Part shown: positions 1 through 8,926 of the stretch, piece by piece
Layout: every line of letters begins with the position of its first letter
Position numbering within the stretch: position 1 is the first letter of the stretch
Assembly: GCF_000982415.1 (NCBI RefSeq)
Contig: NZ_LANI01000031.1
Span: 1-64,000 of the forward strand
Length of the DNA stretch: 64,000 nucleotides
Reading direction: 5' to 3'
From: Kiloniella litopenaei
GTDB taxonomy: Bacteria > Pseudomonadota > Alphaproteobacteria > Kiloniellales > Kiloniellaceae
The notes under the pieces: model-generated
Databases searched by the model: none
The model's input: only the letters and a program-made list of their open reading frames with translations
What the model was told of the DNA's origin: nothing
Position numbers and translations under genes: made by a program

Positions 1-880
1 CCCTGATTTGTACCGGGACAAAAAGACGATAAATATCGCCGTCACCCTGTTCAAACGCTTCTCCTTTTTCAACAAGACCAACGGCTTTTTCCAGTACTTC
101 ATTTTTGTTTTCATCATCAACAAGTGGTTTTCCGAGTAACTCAGGGTCACTATGAGCCACCCACTGGCCATTGTTAGAAACAAGATTAACCGTGCCTGTT
201 TCAAAAGGTGTCAATTTGTTAAAAGAAGCCGCCATGTCGTTCAAATTCATGTCGACGCCAACAACACCTAAAAAATTGTTATTATTATCCAGTATCGGAT
301 AAACAAATGACGTCAAGGTTACGATATTACCTTCGATATCATAACCAATGGGATCAACGATAACCGGTTGCTTCGTTCGTTTGGGAAGATAATACCAGTC
401 TGTTTCCGGGCTGGTTTGGTCTTCGTCATAAGCTGTAATAATAGAAGGTAAAACACCCTTACCAAAATTATAATAGTATGTCAGATATCGTCCACTGGGG
501 TTATCACCCGTAACATAGTCACTGTCCTTGCCATCCAGTGCATTTTTCTCATATCCCGCCCAGGCACCGGCCAGTACAGGGTTCGTAGACAACGTTTGCC
601 TTAAAACTTCGTCATAGGCAGCTCGATCCGTTATTCCTTTTTCCCTTAAACTAATAAAGCTCTGGGTTAGTGTATGCGCAACTGTCATACCAATATCCAG
701 TTGCCGCTGTACTTCTTTTGCTTCCATTTGACCGATTGCTCTTGCTTGATCAAGTGTCAGGTTCCGAACTGTATTTTCCGTTGTTCTAGCCATGAAAAAA
801 ATACTAACGACCAAGCAAAAAACGACAATCAATGCGCTATATAGCGTTAATTTTGCACTCAGAGATAACTTATTCAGCAT
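1..880 (-). CDS. Methyl-accepting chemotaxis protein, N-terminal part (cut by window edge)
   Basis: Reading leftward from an ATG at 878-880 gives about 293 uninterrupted codons running off the window start, so only the sensory half is present. The protein begins with a short cytoplasmic stretch and a membrane segment at about residues 9-31. A periplasmic region follows whose features match a double Cache (dCache_1) domain: WAGYEKN near 105, a GRYLTYYYN stretch, DWYYLPKR, and FLGVVGVDMNL near 210. By family knowledge such proteins sense small ligands in the periplasm and signal to CheA through a cytoplasmic methyl-accepting coiled coil, which would lie outside this window. A histidine kinase or diguanylate cyclase with the same sensor cannot be excluded because the output domain is not visible. 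The ligand is unknown. Confidence 0.75.
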   Translation of the reverse strand, partial: MLNKLSLSAKLTLYSALIVVFCLVVSIFFMARTTENTVRNLTLDQARAIGQMEAKEVQRQLDIGMTVAHTLTQSFISLREKGITDRAAYDEVLRQTLSTNPVLAGAWAGYEKNALDGKDSDYVTGDNPSGRYLTYYYNFGKGVLPSIITAYDEDQTSPETDWYYLPKRTKQPVIVDPIGYDIEGNIVTLTSFVYPILDNNNNFLGVVGVDMNLNDMAASFNKLTPFETGTVNLVSNNGQWVAHSDPELLGKPLVDDENKNEVLEKAVGLVEKGEAFEQGDGDIYRLFVPVQIR

Positions 881-1178
881 ATGGTTGGTTCCATTATCAA
901 AAGGCAGGACATCAAACGCCGCCAAAACAAGAAAAAGATAAAATTTTCCCAATACTTCAATTAAAGAGCGATTTTTGAAAAATATATTCTTAGTATTAAA
1001 AAGCCGTAAATTATATTATTTATTTTTACTGTAAATTTGACGTAAATACTGAAATTAACTTCGGAAGTGGAATGGTTTCTGAATAGAGACTATTAATTTT
1101 TTCAATGTAATTATTTTTTTGCTCAATCGTTTTTAGGGATTTAAATTAACTCCTATCCTTCAAAATCCCAGGTGCGAA
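881..1178. other. Intergenic region between divergent chemoreceptor and mazG
   Basis: About 300 bases of AT-rich DNA separate two divergently transcribed genes, so it must hold both promoters. I see no convincing -35/-10 pair, flagellar sigma-28 site, operator or hairpin. mazG has a plausible ribosome binding site (CAGGTG) just before its ATG. Confidence 0.5.
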
Positions 1179-1997
1179 ATGAGTAAAAAAATTCCGGATA
1201 CCAAGAAAAATGGTATTAGTCGTCTTATCGACCTAATGCGTGACTTGCGAGACCCTGACGGCGGGTGCCCTTGGGATATCGAGCAAAACTTTCGTTCAAT
1301 AGCTCCCTATACAATTGAAGAAGCCTATGAAGTAGCTGATGCAATTGAGAGAAATGATCACGCTTCGCTAAAAGACGAGCTTGGGGACCTTTTATTACAG
1401 GTCGTCTATCATTCCCAAATTGCAAAAGATGAAAACCTTTTTGATTTTGAAGATGTCGCCCAAGCAATAACCGAAAAAATGATCAGTCGTCATCCTCATG
1501 TTTATGGCGATATAAACCACAATGATATCGAAGAACAAAAACTGGCCTGGGAGGATTTGAAAACAAAAGAACGAGAAAAAAAGCAGGGTAAAAAAGAAAC
1601 AAGCGTTCTAGATGGCATTACCCACGGATTACCCGCAGCAACACGTGCTATAAAGCTTCAAAAAAGAGCCGCAAAAGTCGGATTTGATTGGCCGGATATC
1701 AATCCGGTTATTGAAAAAATACATGAAGAAATCGAAGAATTGAAAGACGTTTTATCTTCAAAAGAGATAACCGACATTGACCGAGCAGAAGACGAACTTG
1801 GAGATGTACTTTTTTCTGTTGTCAACCTGGCAAGACATTTGGAAATAGACCCAGAACAAGCCCTTAGACGGACCAACCAAAAATTTGAAAATCGATTTCG
1901 TTATGTAGAGAAAACAATTAAAAGTCGTGGCTTAGATATTAACGAAACATCACTGGAATATATGGAAAACATATGGATAGAAAGTAAGAAAGTTTAG
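1179..1997 (+). CDS. mazG: Nucleoside triphosphate pyrophosphohydrolase MazG
   Basis: A 272-residue protein with two MazG repeats, as in the E. coli enzyme. The N-terminal repeat carries the metal-binding set E47-E48...E51 (in TIEEAYE) and E67...D70 (in DELGD). The C-terminal repeat has HEEIEEL near residue 187 and EDELGDVLF near 207. The conserved opening RDPDGGCPWD at about 24-33 is diagnostic of full-length MazG. The enzyme hydrolyses all NTPs and dNTPs to the monophosphate and pyrophosphate with Mg2+; in E. coli it also lowers ppGpp and removes damaged nucleotides. It stands alone on plus and converges on the PAS-domain gene. In many alphaproteobacteria mazG lies by hflX; here the two are about 7 kb apart. 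Confidence 0.95.
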   Translation: MSKKIPDTKKNGISRLIDLMRDLRDPDGGCPWDIEQNFRSIAPYTIEEAYEVADAIERNDHASLKDELGDLLLQVVYHSQIAKDENLFDFEDVAQAITEKMISRHPHVYGDINHNDIEEQKLAWEDLKTKEREKKQGKKETSVLDGITHGLPAATRAIKLQKRAAKVGFDWPDINPVIEKIHEEIEELKDVLSSKEITDIDRAEDELGDVLFSVVNLARHLEIDPEQALRRTNQKFENRFRYVEKTIKSRGLDINETSLEYMENIWIESKKV

Positions 1998-2035
1998 AAT
2001 TCACCAAATTGATCAATTCTTAAAATATACTTTAA

Positions 2036-2599
2036 TCAAGCGCCCTGTCTTTCTATATCATCCATCGATAATTCATGTATCTGGTATTTCTTGTTATTGT
2101 ACCTATCATGATAATAAGCGGCATCATAGTCATATACAGATAAACTTAGAATAACCTTACCGCTTTTAGCTTCGTCGTATAACGGCAAGATAAACCGCCA
2201 AGAATATAACTCTTCTATAGGATGTTCTAAGTGCGCAGTTACACATAAAGCTCTTTGAATTTTGAATGCCTGATCCCAATGATTTCGTATCTTACAAGCC
2301 AGATCTTTCTCGTAAACCTCTGATAGCATAGAATTTTTTAAATGAGTGGGATGTGAGATGTTAACCATCTCACCAGCAAGACGACAAACATAATCACCTT
2401 TTTGAGGATCATATACAAACATGGCTAAAGATGAGAGAGATTTGGGGAACTTAAAAACATCCAAATCCTTCATAGAGGGTAAAGTTCCCTTAAATAAGTA
2501 ATAATCGCTCCACCAGCCCAAAACACCTTTACTGATCGGGCATTTTAGAGCTTTGAACAATGCCTTGTTATTTTTTGATGTATCAGACAAGTAAGACAA
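2036..2599 (-). CDS. PAS_5-family (PF07310-like) single-domain protein
   Basis: Up to 187 residues with no membrane segment. The opening GWWSDYYLFKGTLPSMKDLD and the later VYDPQKGDYVCRLAG resemble the alphaproteobacterial PAS_5 family, in which a tryptophan-rich start, a proline after a short basic stretch and a GxxYxxRLxG core recur. These proteins are a lone PAS fold with no attached output domain, and their function is largely unknown. The only candidate starts near the N-terminus are TTG codons (2597-2599 or 2588-2590), inside the 3' end of the AEC transporter gene, so translation is probably coupled to it. The next ATG, at codon 43, would delete conserved sequence. The exact start is therefore uncertain. 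Confidence 0.7.
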   Translation of the reverse strand: MSYLSDTSKNNKALFKALKCPISKGVLGWWSDYYLFKGTLPSMKDLDVFKFPKSLSSLAMFVYDPQKGDYVCRLAGEMVNISHPTHLKNSMLSEVYEKDLACKIRNHWDQAFKIQRALCVTAHLEHPIEELYSWRFILPLYDEAKSGKVILSLSVYDYDAAYYHDRYNNKKYQIHELSMDDIERQGA

Positions 2600-3464
2600 A
2601 CCACATTAAAATCGGTAGCGAAATAATAGATAGGGTTGTAGAGATAACAACCAAACTGGCAACTTCTTCTGGTTCTCTTTCATATAGCTGGGAAAAGAGA
2701 TAGCAAAAAACAGCAACAGGCAATGCGCACTGTAAAATAACCACCCCCGCTGCGGTTCCTTCCAAACCCAATAGCCAGACTATGCTCAAACCAACAAGAA
2801 AACCGCCCCCCAGCCTAAAAATTGCCAGGGCAAAACTTCTGCCGAGATTAACAACCTTCAAGCTCGCCAAAGAGACACCCAAAGTAATGAGCATCAAAGG
2901 AATGGTTAAATCCCCGATAAGTTTTGTCGTATTTAAAATCCATTCAGGGACGCCAAGATCCGCAACCAATACAATTGTCGCAATAATTGTAGCGGGAATG
3001 ATCGGCATCCCGACAAGCGATTTAGCAGAGAATTCACCAGATACAAAAGCAACACCAATGGTCAGCTGTATAACAACATAAACCGCAAAGAACCCAATCG
3101 CTAATGCAAGCCCCTCTTCGCCAAAAGCCAACAAACAAAGTGGCAAGCCAATATTACCAACGTTCGGCCATGTTAGTGATTGCAAATAAGTACGTTGTGA
3201 GAGGCCCATAAGCGCCAGAAAAATACTACCTGCGACGGCAAAAACAATATTAGCCAGGGTTGCAGCCCCCCCAATCGCAAGAAGGGCATCCATAGAAAGG
3301 TCAACAGTCGCTAATGTATAAAACACTAACGCAGGGGTGCTGAAATAGGTCACGAGGAAAGTCACCATAGGCGTATCAAATTTACGCCCGGCTTTTGCCC
3401 AGATAAAACCTATCGCAATACAAATTAAGACGGGAGAGATAATCCCAAGAATTTCAGCTATCAT
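2583..3464 (-). CDS. AEC-family (auxin efflux carrier type) transporter
   Basis: A 293-residue integral membrane protein when read from the ATG at 3462-3464. The longer reading starts at TTG and adds 14 residues that look unlike a membrane protein N-terminus. Roughly ten hydrophobic segments are visible, split by a central loop. The family-typical first helix (ISPVLICIAIGFIWAK) and the N-rich turn TWPNVGNIGLPLC in the middle helices match PF03547, which includes bacterial permeases for malate, malonate and other carboxylates (MdcF, MleP types). The substrate cannot be told from sequence. The gene overlaps the PAS_5 protein gene by 17 nt, suggesting one transcript and coupled translation. It follows the NIPSNAP/ABM pair but is separated from it by a terminator. 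Confidence 0.85.
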   Translation of the reverse strand: MIAEILGIISPVLICIAIGFIWAKAGRKFDTPMVTFLVTYFSTPALVFYTLATVDLSMDALLAIGGAATLANIVFAVAGSIFLALMGLSQRTYLQSLTWPNVGNIGLPLCLLAFGEEGLALAIGFFAVYVVIQLTIGVAFVSGEFSAKSLVGMPIIPATIIATIVLVADLGVPEWILNTTKLIGDLTIPLMLITLGVSLASLKVVNLGRSFALAIFRLGGGFLVGLSIVWLLGLEGTAAGVVILQCALPVAVFCYLFSQLYEREPEEVASLVVISTTLSIISLPILMWFVLLV

Positions 3465-3523
3465 ATTTTTTGGAATCTTATTACGAATGGAACTACACAA
3501 TTCCAATAAAATCCAACCATGTC

Positions 3524-3553
3524 AAAGAAAAGCCGGATTTCACACCCGGCTTT
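3524..3553 (-). terminator. Rho-independent terminator of the NIPSNAP-ABM transcript
   Basis: An 8-bp stem, AAAGCCGG (3529-3536) with CCGGCTTT (3546-3553), closes a 9-nt loop. On the minus strand it is followed by a T-rich tract (TTTTCTTT). It lies 18 nt beyond the stop codon of the ABM-domain gene. Confidence 0.75.
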
Positions 3554-3571
3554 AATATAAATGCTACTCAA

Positions 3572-3916
3572 TTATGAAAACAGCGTTCTTGAATCACGGG
3601 GAGCCTGATCCCTCTCGTTCATACCATAATCCCGAATAACAGAAGCGACTCTTAACCTGTAGTCAGAAAAAACACCTGCTCTCCCTTTCATTTGGGTTTG
3701 ACGATGATCTGATAAATTACGCCACTGCTTAATCGCTGACTCATTTTGCCAGAATGATAGTGAAAGTATTTTGTCCTCATCCACCAAAGACTGGAAACGT
3801 TCAATTGAAATAAATCCATCAATTTCACTTAGCTTTTCTTTCAAATCTGCTGCCAAAGAGAGGTAATAATCTTTTTGCCCTTTCGCAGGGATCACTTCAA
3901 AAATCACAGCAATCAT
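3572..3916 (-). CDS. Antibiotic-biosynthesis-monooxygenase (ABM) domain protein
   Basis: 114 residues in one domain. The N-terminal strand IAVIFEVIPAKGQKDYY, the central FISIERFQSL and the LSFWQNESAIKQWRNLSDHR segment (about 55-75) match the dimeric alpha/beta-barrel ABM fold. Family members include quinol monooxygenases, haem-degrading enzymes and many uncharacterised oxidoreductases. No residue here fixes the chemistry. The gene begins within the stop codon of the upstream NIPSNAP gene (4-nt ATGA overlap), so the two are almost surely cotranslated. The last 20 residues (NERDQAPRDSRTLFS region) form a polar tail outside the fold. Confidence 0.8.
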   Translation of the reverse strand: MIAVIFEVIPAKGQKDYYLSLAADLKEKLSEIDGFISIERFQSLVDEDKILSLSFWQNESAIKQWRNLSDHRQTQMKGRAGVFSDYRLRVASVIRDYGMNERDQAPRDSRTLFS

Positions 3917-4242
3917 GACGCAACAAAATCAGCATGTGGCAAAGAAGCATTTTTTAAGAAAAGACGATCTTCTTTAAGGATAAATTTCTCCTTTTGAGCA
4001 AACTCATAATTTTCTTTTCCAAGCGGGTGAGCCATTAATCTCGCACGATATGTTTCATACGCGGCCATACTCTCAATATTATAGATTCCATAGGCCGTTG
4101 TTGTAGAACCTTCATGTGGAGAAAAATAGCCAACAAGGTCAGCTCCGCATTCTGGAATAACCTGTCCCCAGTTTTGGGCATAAGTATCAAATAGATCTTT
4201 TTTGTACGGATCAATTTGGTAGGTAATAATACACGTAATCAT
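3913..4242 (-). CDS. NIPSNAP-family protein
   Basis: 109 residues resembling PF07978: the start MITCIITYQIDPYKKDLFDTYAQNWG, the middle LVGYFSPHEGSTTTAYGIYNIESMAAYETYRARL (conserved pattern G-Y-F...G-x-x-N...Y-x-x-Y/R-x-x-L) and the end EKFILKEDRLFL. The fold is a ferredoxin-like dimeric alpha/beta barrel related to the ABM domain of its downstream partner. In bacteria the family is uncharacterised; the name comes from mammalian mitochondrial proteins. It is the first gene of a two-gene operon with the ABM protein, overlapping by 4 nt. Both proteins being barrel folds makes a heteromer plausible, but this is inference. Confidence 0.85.
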   Translation of the reverse strand: MITCIITYQIDPYKKDLFDTYAQNWGQVIPECGADLVGYFSPHEGSTTTAYGIYNIESMAAYETYRARLMAHPLGKENYEFAQKEKFILKEDRLFLKNASLPHADFVAS

Positions 4243-4346
4243 TTTAACCTCTTATCATTAAGACAAGAGAGTATTACCACCTTCTAGTGTTAAAACGTTT
4301 CGCTTCAGGACGAAGTGTGCTTATGGATTATAGCTAAAAATCGCGA

Positions 4347-5156
4347 TTAAGGCCTGATCAATCTGTGATGAATTTCATTCCACAGCTCTTCATTTGATGC
4401 CAGTAACAATCCCTGTTTATTGTAGGCACTATAATTATAGGCTGTACGATCAAGACAGGCCCCATACCCACCCGCTTCACGATGAATGATCTCACCCGGC
4501 AGATGATCCCAGGGCATTAGTCGGGTAAAAAGAGCAAATTGGGTTTTAGCTGTTGCCAAGCGTTCATAATCAGCCCCGGCGCAGCGCAGTGTTTTTACTG
4601 TATTAAGCTTTGATCTATTTTTTTCTAATGATTTTCTTATAACCGGGTCCTGATCTTCTGAACCATGAAGCGTTCCTACACTCTGATCCAAGGAATTAAT
4701 AGCACCGGTTATATTCAACTTTTTACCATTCAAAAAAGCACCCTCGCCGCTTCGGGCTTCGAGCATATCTTTATGAACCGGACCAAATATCCAACCAGCT
4801 ACCGTCTTCCCTTGATAAAGTAAAGCCAACATCGTTTTAAAAATACCCCGACCACGTGCAAAATTATTTGTACCGTCGATGGGGTCTATAACCCATGTTA
4901 GCTCACGCTCATCCAACTTTTGTAACAAACCTGGGCTGCGTGCGACTTTTTCCTCGCCTATTACCTGGCTGCCAGGAAATAAATTAACGAGACGCTTTTC
5001 AATTAGTTCTTCGGTTTCAGTATCCGCAATTGTAACCGTTTCTCCACCTTCTTTATACGAAACGTCACCTTCGGATAAATTCTGAAACCTTGGAAGAATT
5101 GTCTGTTCAGCAACTTCATTAAGAAGCACTGCCACTTTGTCTAAATTTGAAAACAT
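4347..5156 (-). CDS. Inositol monophosphatase-family protein
   Basis: 269 residues with the Mg2+-dependent phosphatase signature: a GEE motif at about 67-69, the DPIDGTNNFARG motif starting at D91, and the C-terminal PWDHLPGE segment that supplies the third metal-binding aspartate. This fits the IMPase/FBPase/HisN-like superfamily (PF00459). The form WDHLPGE, rather than the usual WDxAAG, is seen in proteins annotated as 3'(2'),5'-bisphosphate nucleotidase or IMPase-like, so the substrate (inositol phosphate, histidinol phosphate, PAP or another) cannot be assigned. It lies 40 nt downstream of the adenine-deaminase-type gene on the same strand and may be cotranscribed with it. Confidence 0.85.
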   Translation of the reverse strand: MFSNLDKVAVLLNEVAEQTILPRFQNLSEGDVSYKEGGETVTIADTETEELIEKRLVNLFPGSQVIGEEKVARSPGLLQKLDERELTWVIDPIDGTNNFARGRGIFKTMLALLYQGKTVAGWIFGPVHKDMLEARSGEGAFLNGKKLNITGAINSLDQSVGTLHGSEDQDPVIRKSLEKNRSKLNTVKTLRCAGADYERLATAKTQFALFTRLMPWDHLPGEIIHREAGGYGACLDRTAYNYSAYNKQGLLLASNEELWNEIHHRLIRP

Positions 5157-5196
5157 TACGCGCCTAACAGACTGGTTCTAAAAGAAATAACGCATA

Positions 5197-6216
5197 TTAT
5201 TGATAGCTTGAGACAATAATATCAATACGGTCCAGATGCCGTGTTTTTTCTTCATCCGTTAGAAACGATCCTTCGATAGAGTTACGACATAACACCGCGA
5301 TATCATCTTTGCTCAATTCCAAGGCTTCAGTAACTGACATAAAGTTCGCCGTCATATAACCGCCAAAATAAGCAGGATCATCAGAATTGACCGTGACTTT
5401 CAAACCAGCCGCCATCATTTTCCTAAGCGGGTGCTCTTTCATATCGGTCACACCACAAAGTTTAAGATTTGAAAGCGGACATACTGTAAAAGCAATCCCA
5501 GATTTTGCCAATTCCTGAGTTAAATCAGCATCCTCTATTGTTCGGTTACCGTGATCTAGGCGATCAATCATTAAAAGCTCAATAGCCTCGCGAACATATT
5601 CAGCAGGTCCCTCTTCCCCTGCATGAGCCACCAATTTGAGATCTAAATCACGAGCCGCATTAAAAACCCGCTCAAACTTTGAGGGAGGATGCCCCATTTC
5701 ACTGGAATCAAGGCCAACCCCAATAATGCGCCCATCAAACCATGGTTTAGCTTCTTCAAGTGTTGCGAAAGCTTCTTCTTCGCTCAAATGACGCAGGAAA
5801 GACATAATAAGTTCAGAGCTAACACCCAACTTTTCCTGACCATCATCCAGGGCACGTAAAATACCATTTGTCACAGTAGAAAATGCGACACCACGGCTTG
5901 TATGACCTTGAGGGTCATAAAAAACCTCAACGTGAACGACACCTTCTTTGGCGATCTTTTCCAAATAAGCAAAGGTTAGGTCATAAAAATCCTGTTCCAT
6001 TTGAAGAACATTCATTCCCTGATAATAGATATCCAGAAAATCTTGTAAGTTAGAAAAATTATAAGCATCTTTTATTTCATCAACGGACTGATAGGGCAGT
6101 TTAATATTATTCCTTGTTGCCAATTTCATCATCATTTCAGGCTCCAACGAACCTTCGAGGTGAAGATGCAGCTCGGCTTTTGGTAAAGCATTGATAAAAT
6201 TTTTGAGATCACCCAT
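5197..6216 (-). CDS. Adenine deaminase of the adenosine-deaminase superfamily
   Basis: 339 residues of the amidohydrolase fold. Zinc ligands are visible as HLHLEG (H17, H19), the catalytic HAGEEG near 200, a histidine in RLDHGNRTIED, and SDDPAYFGG near 282. The sub-group motif VEVFYDPQGHTSRGV with FLRHLSEEEA is characteristic of the branch whose studied members (for example PA0148 of Pseudomonas aeruginosa) deaminate free adenine to hypoxanthine, although automatic annotation usually says adenosine deaminase. I therefore prefer adenine deaminase (purine salvage, cytoplasmic), with adenosine as the alternative. It is the upstream gene of a likely pair with the IMPase-family gene. Confidence 0.85.
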   Translation of the reverse strand: MGDLKNFINALPKAELHLHLEGSLEPEMMMKLATRNNIKLPYQSVDEIKDAYNFSNLQDFLDIYYQGMNVLQMEQDFYDLTFAYLEKIAKEGVVHVEVFYDPQGHTSRGVAFSTVTNGILRALDDGQEKLGVSSELIMSFLRHLSEEEAFATLEEAKPWFDGRIIGVGLDSSEMGHPPSKFERVFNAARDLDLKLVAHAGEEGPAEYVREAIELLMIDRLDHGNRTIEDADLTQELAKSGIAFTVCPLSNLKLCGVTDMKEHPLRKMMAAGLKVTVNSDDPAYFGGYMTANFMSVTEALELSKDDIAVLCRNSIEGSFLTDEEKTRHLDRIDIIVSSYQ

Positions 6217-6351
6217 ATATTTCTTCCAAGTAATTTTTTATATAATGCGTTAACTCTAATGCCTTATCCCTTCTTTGAAAATAGAGCGATAGAGATTTTT
6301 CTATCTTTCCTTTAAAGCCATTATTCCGTTTATGAAAAACTGAGATTTCTT

Positions 6352-6645
6352 ATGGAAACACAAACAACTATCTGTGATTGGGCTGAAAAAACCTTTGGCC
6401 CCGTTAAGAATGCTAACGATCTCCTTAAAAGAGCGATGTTAGAAACAACAGAACTATCAGAAGCTATTGCAGAAAATAATATCAAGGAAATAGGGAAAGA
6501 GACTGCAGACGTCGTTATCTTACTATACCGCCTACTGGATCAATACGGGTTGGACATGAACAAGGAAATTAACGAAAAAATGGCAATAAATCGCGCCCGA
6601 AAGTGGAAATCAAAAGGCGACGGTACCGGAAGTCACATTAAATAA
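6352..6645 (+). CDS. Small MazG-like nucleotide pyrophosphohydrolase
   Basis: 97 residues, a single all-alpha MazG-type unit. The metal-binding acids are E31 and E34 (in ETTELSE) and E50 and D53 (in KETADVV), spaced as in EExxE...ExxD. The C-terminal NRARKWKSKGDGTGSHIK resembles the dATP/dGTP pyrophosphohydrolase group (PF04447) and phage MazG-like proteins. It is expected to cleave a nucleoside triphosphate to the monophosphate; the preferred base is unknown. It converges on groEL and stands alone. It is not a duplicate of the long MazG at the start of the window, being half its length and of a different subfamily. Confidence 0.8.
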   Translation: METQTTICDWAEKTFGPVKNANDLLKRAMLETTELSEAIAENNIKEIGKETADVVILLYRLLDQYGLDMNKEINEKMAINRARKWKSKGDGTGSHIK

Positions 6646-6706
6646 TTCAATGCCCCAACAAACTTTCTATTTTCAAAATTATTTTAAGACGGGACAACTT
6701 GAGCAT

Positions 6707-6735
6707 AAAAAAAAGGGAGCCAAACGGCTCCCTTT
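6707..6735 (-). terminator. Terminator of groES-groEL
   Basis: A 10-bp perfect stem, AAAGGGAGCC (6712-6721) with GGCTCCCTTT (6726-6735), has a 4-nt loop. On the minus strand it is followed by a run of eight T. It lies 28 nt after the groEL stop codon and could also slow plus-strand transcription from the MazG-like gene. Confidence 0.9.
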
Positions 6736-6763
6736 CTTGATAGCAAACGGATGTTTGGCTGGC

Positions 6764-8425
<1,662 letters not shown>

Positions 8426-8481
8426 TCATAATTTCCTTTAATTCAGGGACCAGTAATATTGAAGCTTGTTTAAAGCTAATA

Positions 8482-8769
8482 TTATTGAAGAATGCCCATA
8501 ATGTCGGACTCACGCATGATCAGCAGAGTTTTGCCGTCAAGCTTCACTTCGGTGCCGGACCACTTGCCATAAAGAACAGTGTCGCCTTCTTTAACATCGA
8601 GAGGAACAACTTTGCCATCATCGGAACGAGCGCCACTACCTACGGCAGTAACTTTACCCTGCATTGGTTTTTCTTTGGCAGTGTCGGGAATGATGATACC
8701 ACCAGCAGTTTTTTCTTCCTGGTCAAGCGGCTCAATAACAACACGATCGTGAAGAGGTTTGAAGCTCAT
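8482..8769 (-). CDS. groES: 10 kDa co-chaperonin GroES
   Basis: 95 residues: start [19 protein letters not shown], the mobile loop [18 protein letters not shown] (about 18-35) that docks on GroEL, and the end [16 protein letters not shown]. It forms the seven-membered lid of the folding chamber. It is the first gene of the heat-shock operon, preceded by a near-consensus sigma-70 promoter and a perfect CIRCE operator. Confidence 0.99.
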   Translation of the reverse strand: MSFKPLHDRVVIEPLDQEEKTAGGIIIPDTAKEKPMQGKVTAVGSGARSDDGKVVPLDVKEGDTVLYGKWSGTEVKLDGKTLLIMRESDIMGILQ

Positions 8770-8838
8770 AGATCAACTCCATCAGAGTATATTAATACAA
8801 AAAATATCGGGCACTAAAGGTGAGAGATTTTCCTATTG

Positions 8839-8865
8839 TTAGCACTCTCACCAATTGAGTGCTAA
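8839..8865 (-). promoter_or_regulatory. CIRCE operator (HrcA binding site) of groESL
   Basis: A perfect inverted repeat: TTAGCACTC (8839-8847), nine bases, GAGTGCTAA (8857-8865). This is the exact CIRCE consensus. By established knowledge the HrcA repressor binds it and GroEL assists HrcA folding, giving feedback on chaperonin supply. It lies just downstream of the -10 box, in the start region of the transcript. hrcA is not in this window. Confidence 0.97.
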
Positions 8866-8869
8866 AAGC

Positions 8870-8898
8870 CATATAGATTGCAGGTACTAGGATGTCAA
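8870..8898 (-). promoter_or_regulatory. Sigma-70 type promoter of groESL
   Basis: On the minus strand TTGACA (plus-strand 8893-8898) and TATATG (8870-8875) are separated by exactly 17 bp. The CIRCE element follows directly, as expected for an HrcA-repressed promoter. Confidence 0.8.
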
Positions 8899-8926
8899 CC
8901 AGTGGAGAAAAATAATTGGGATAATT

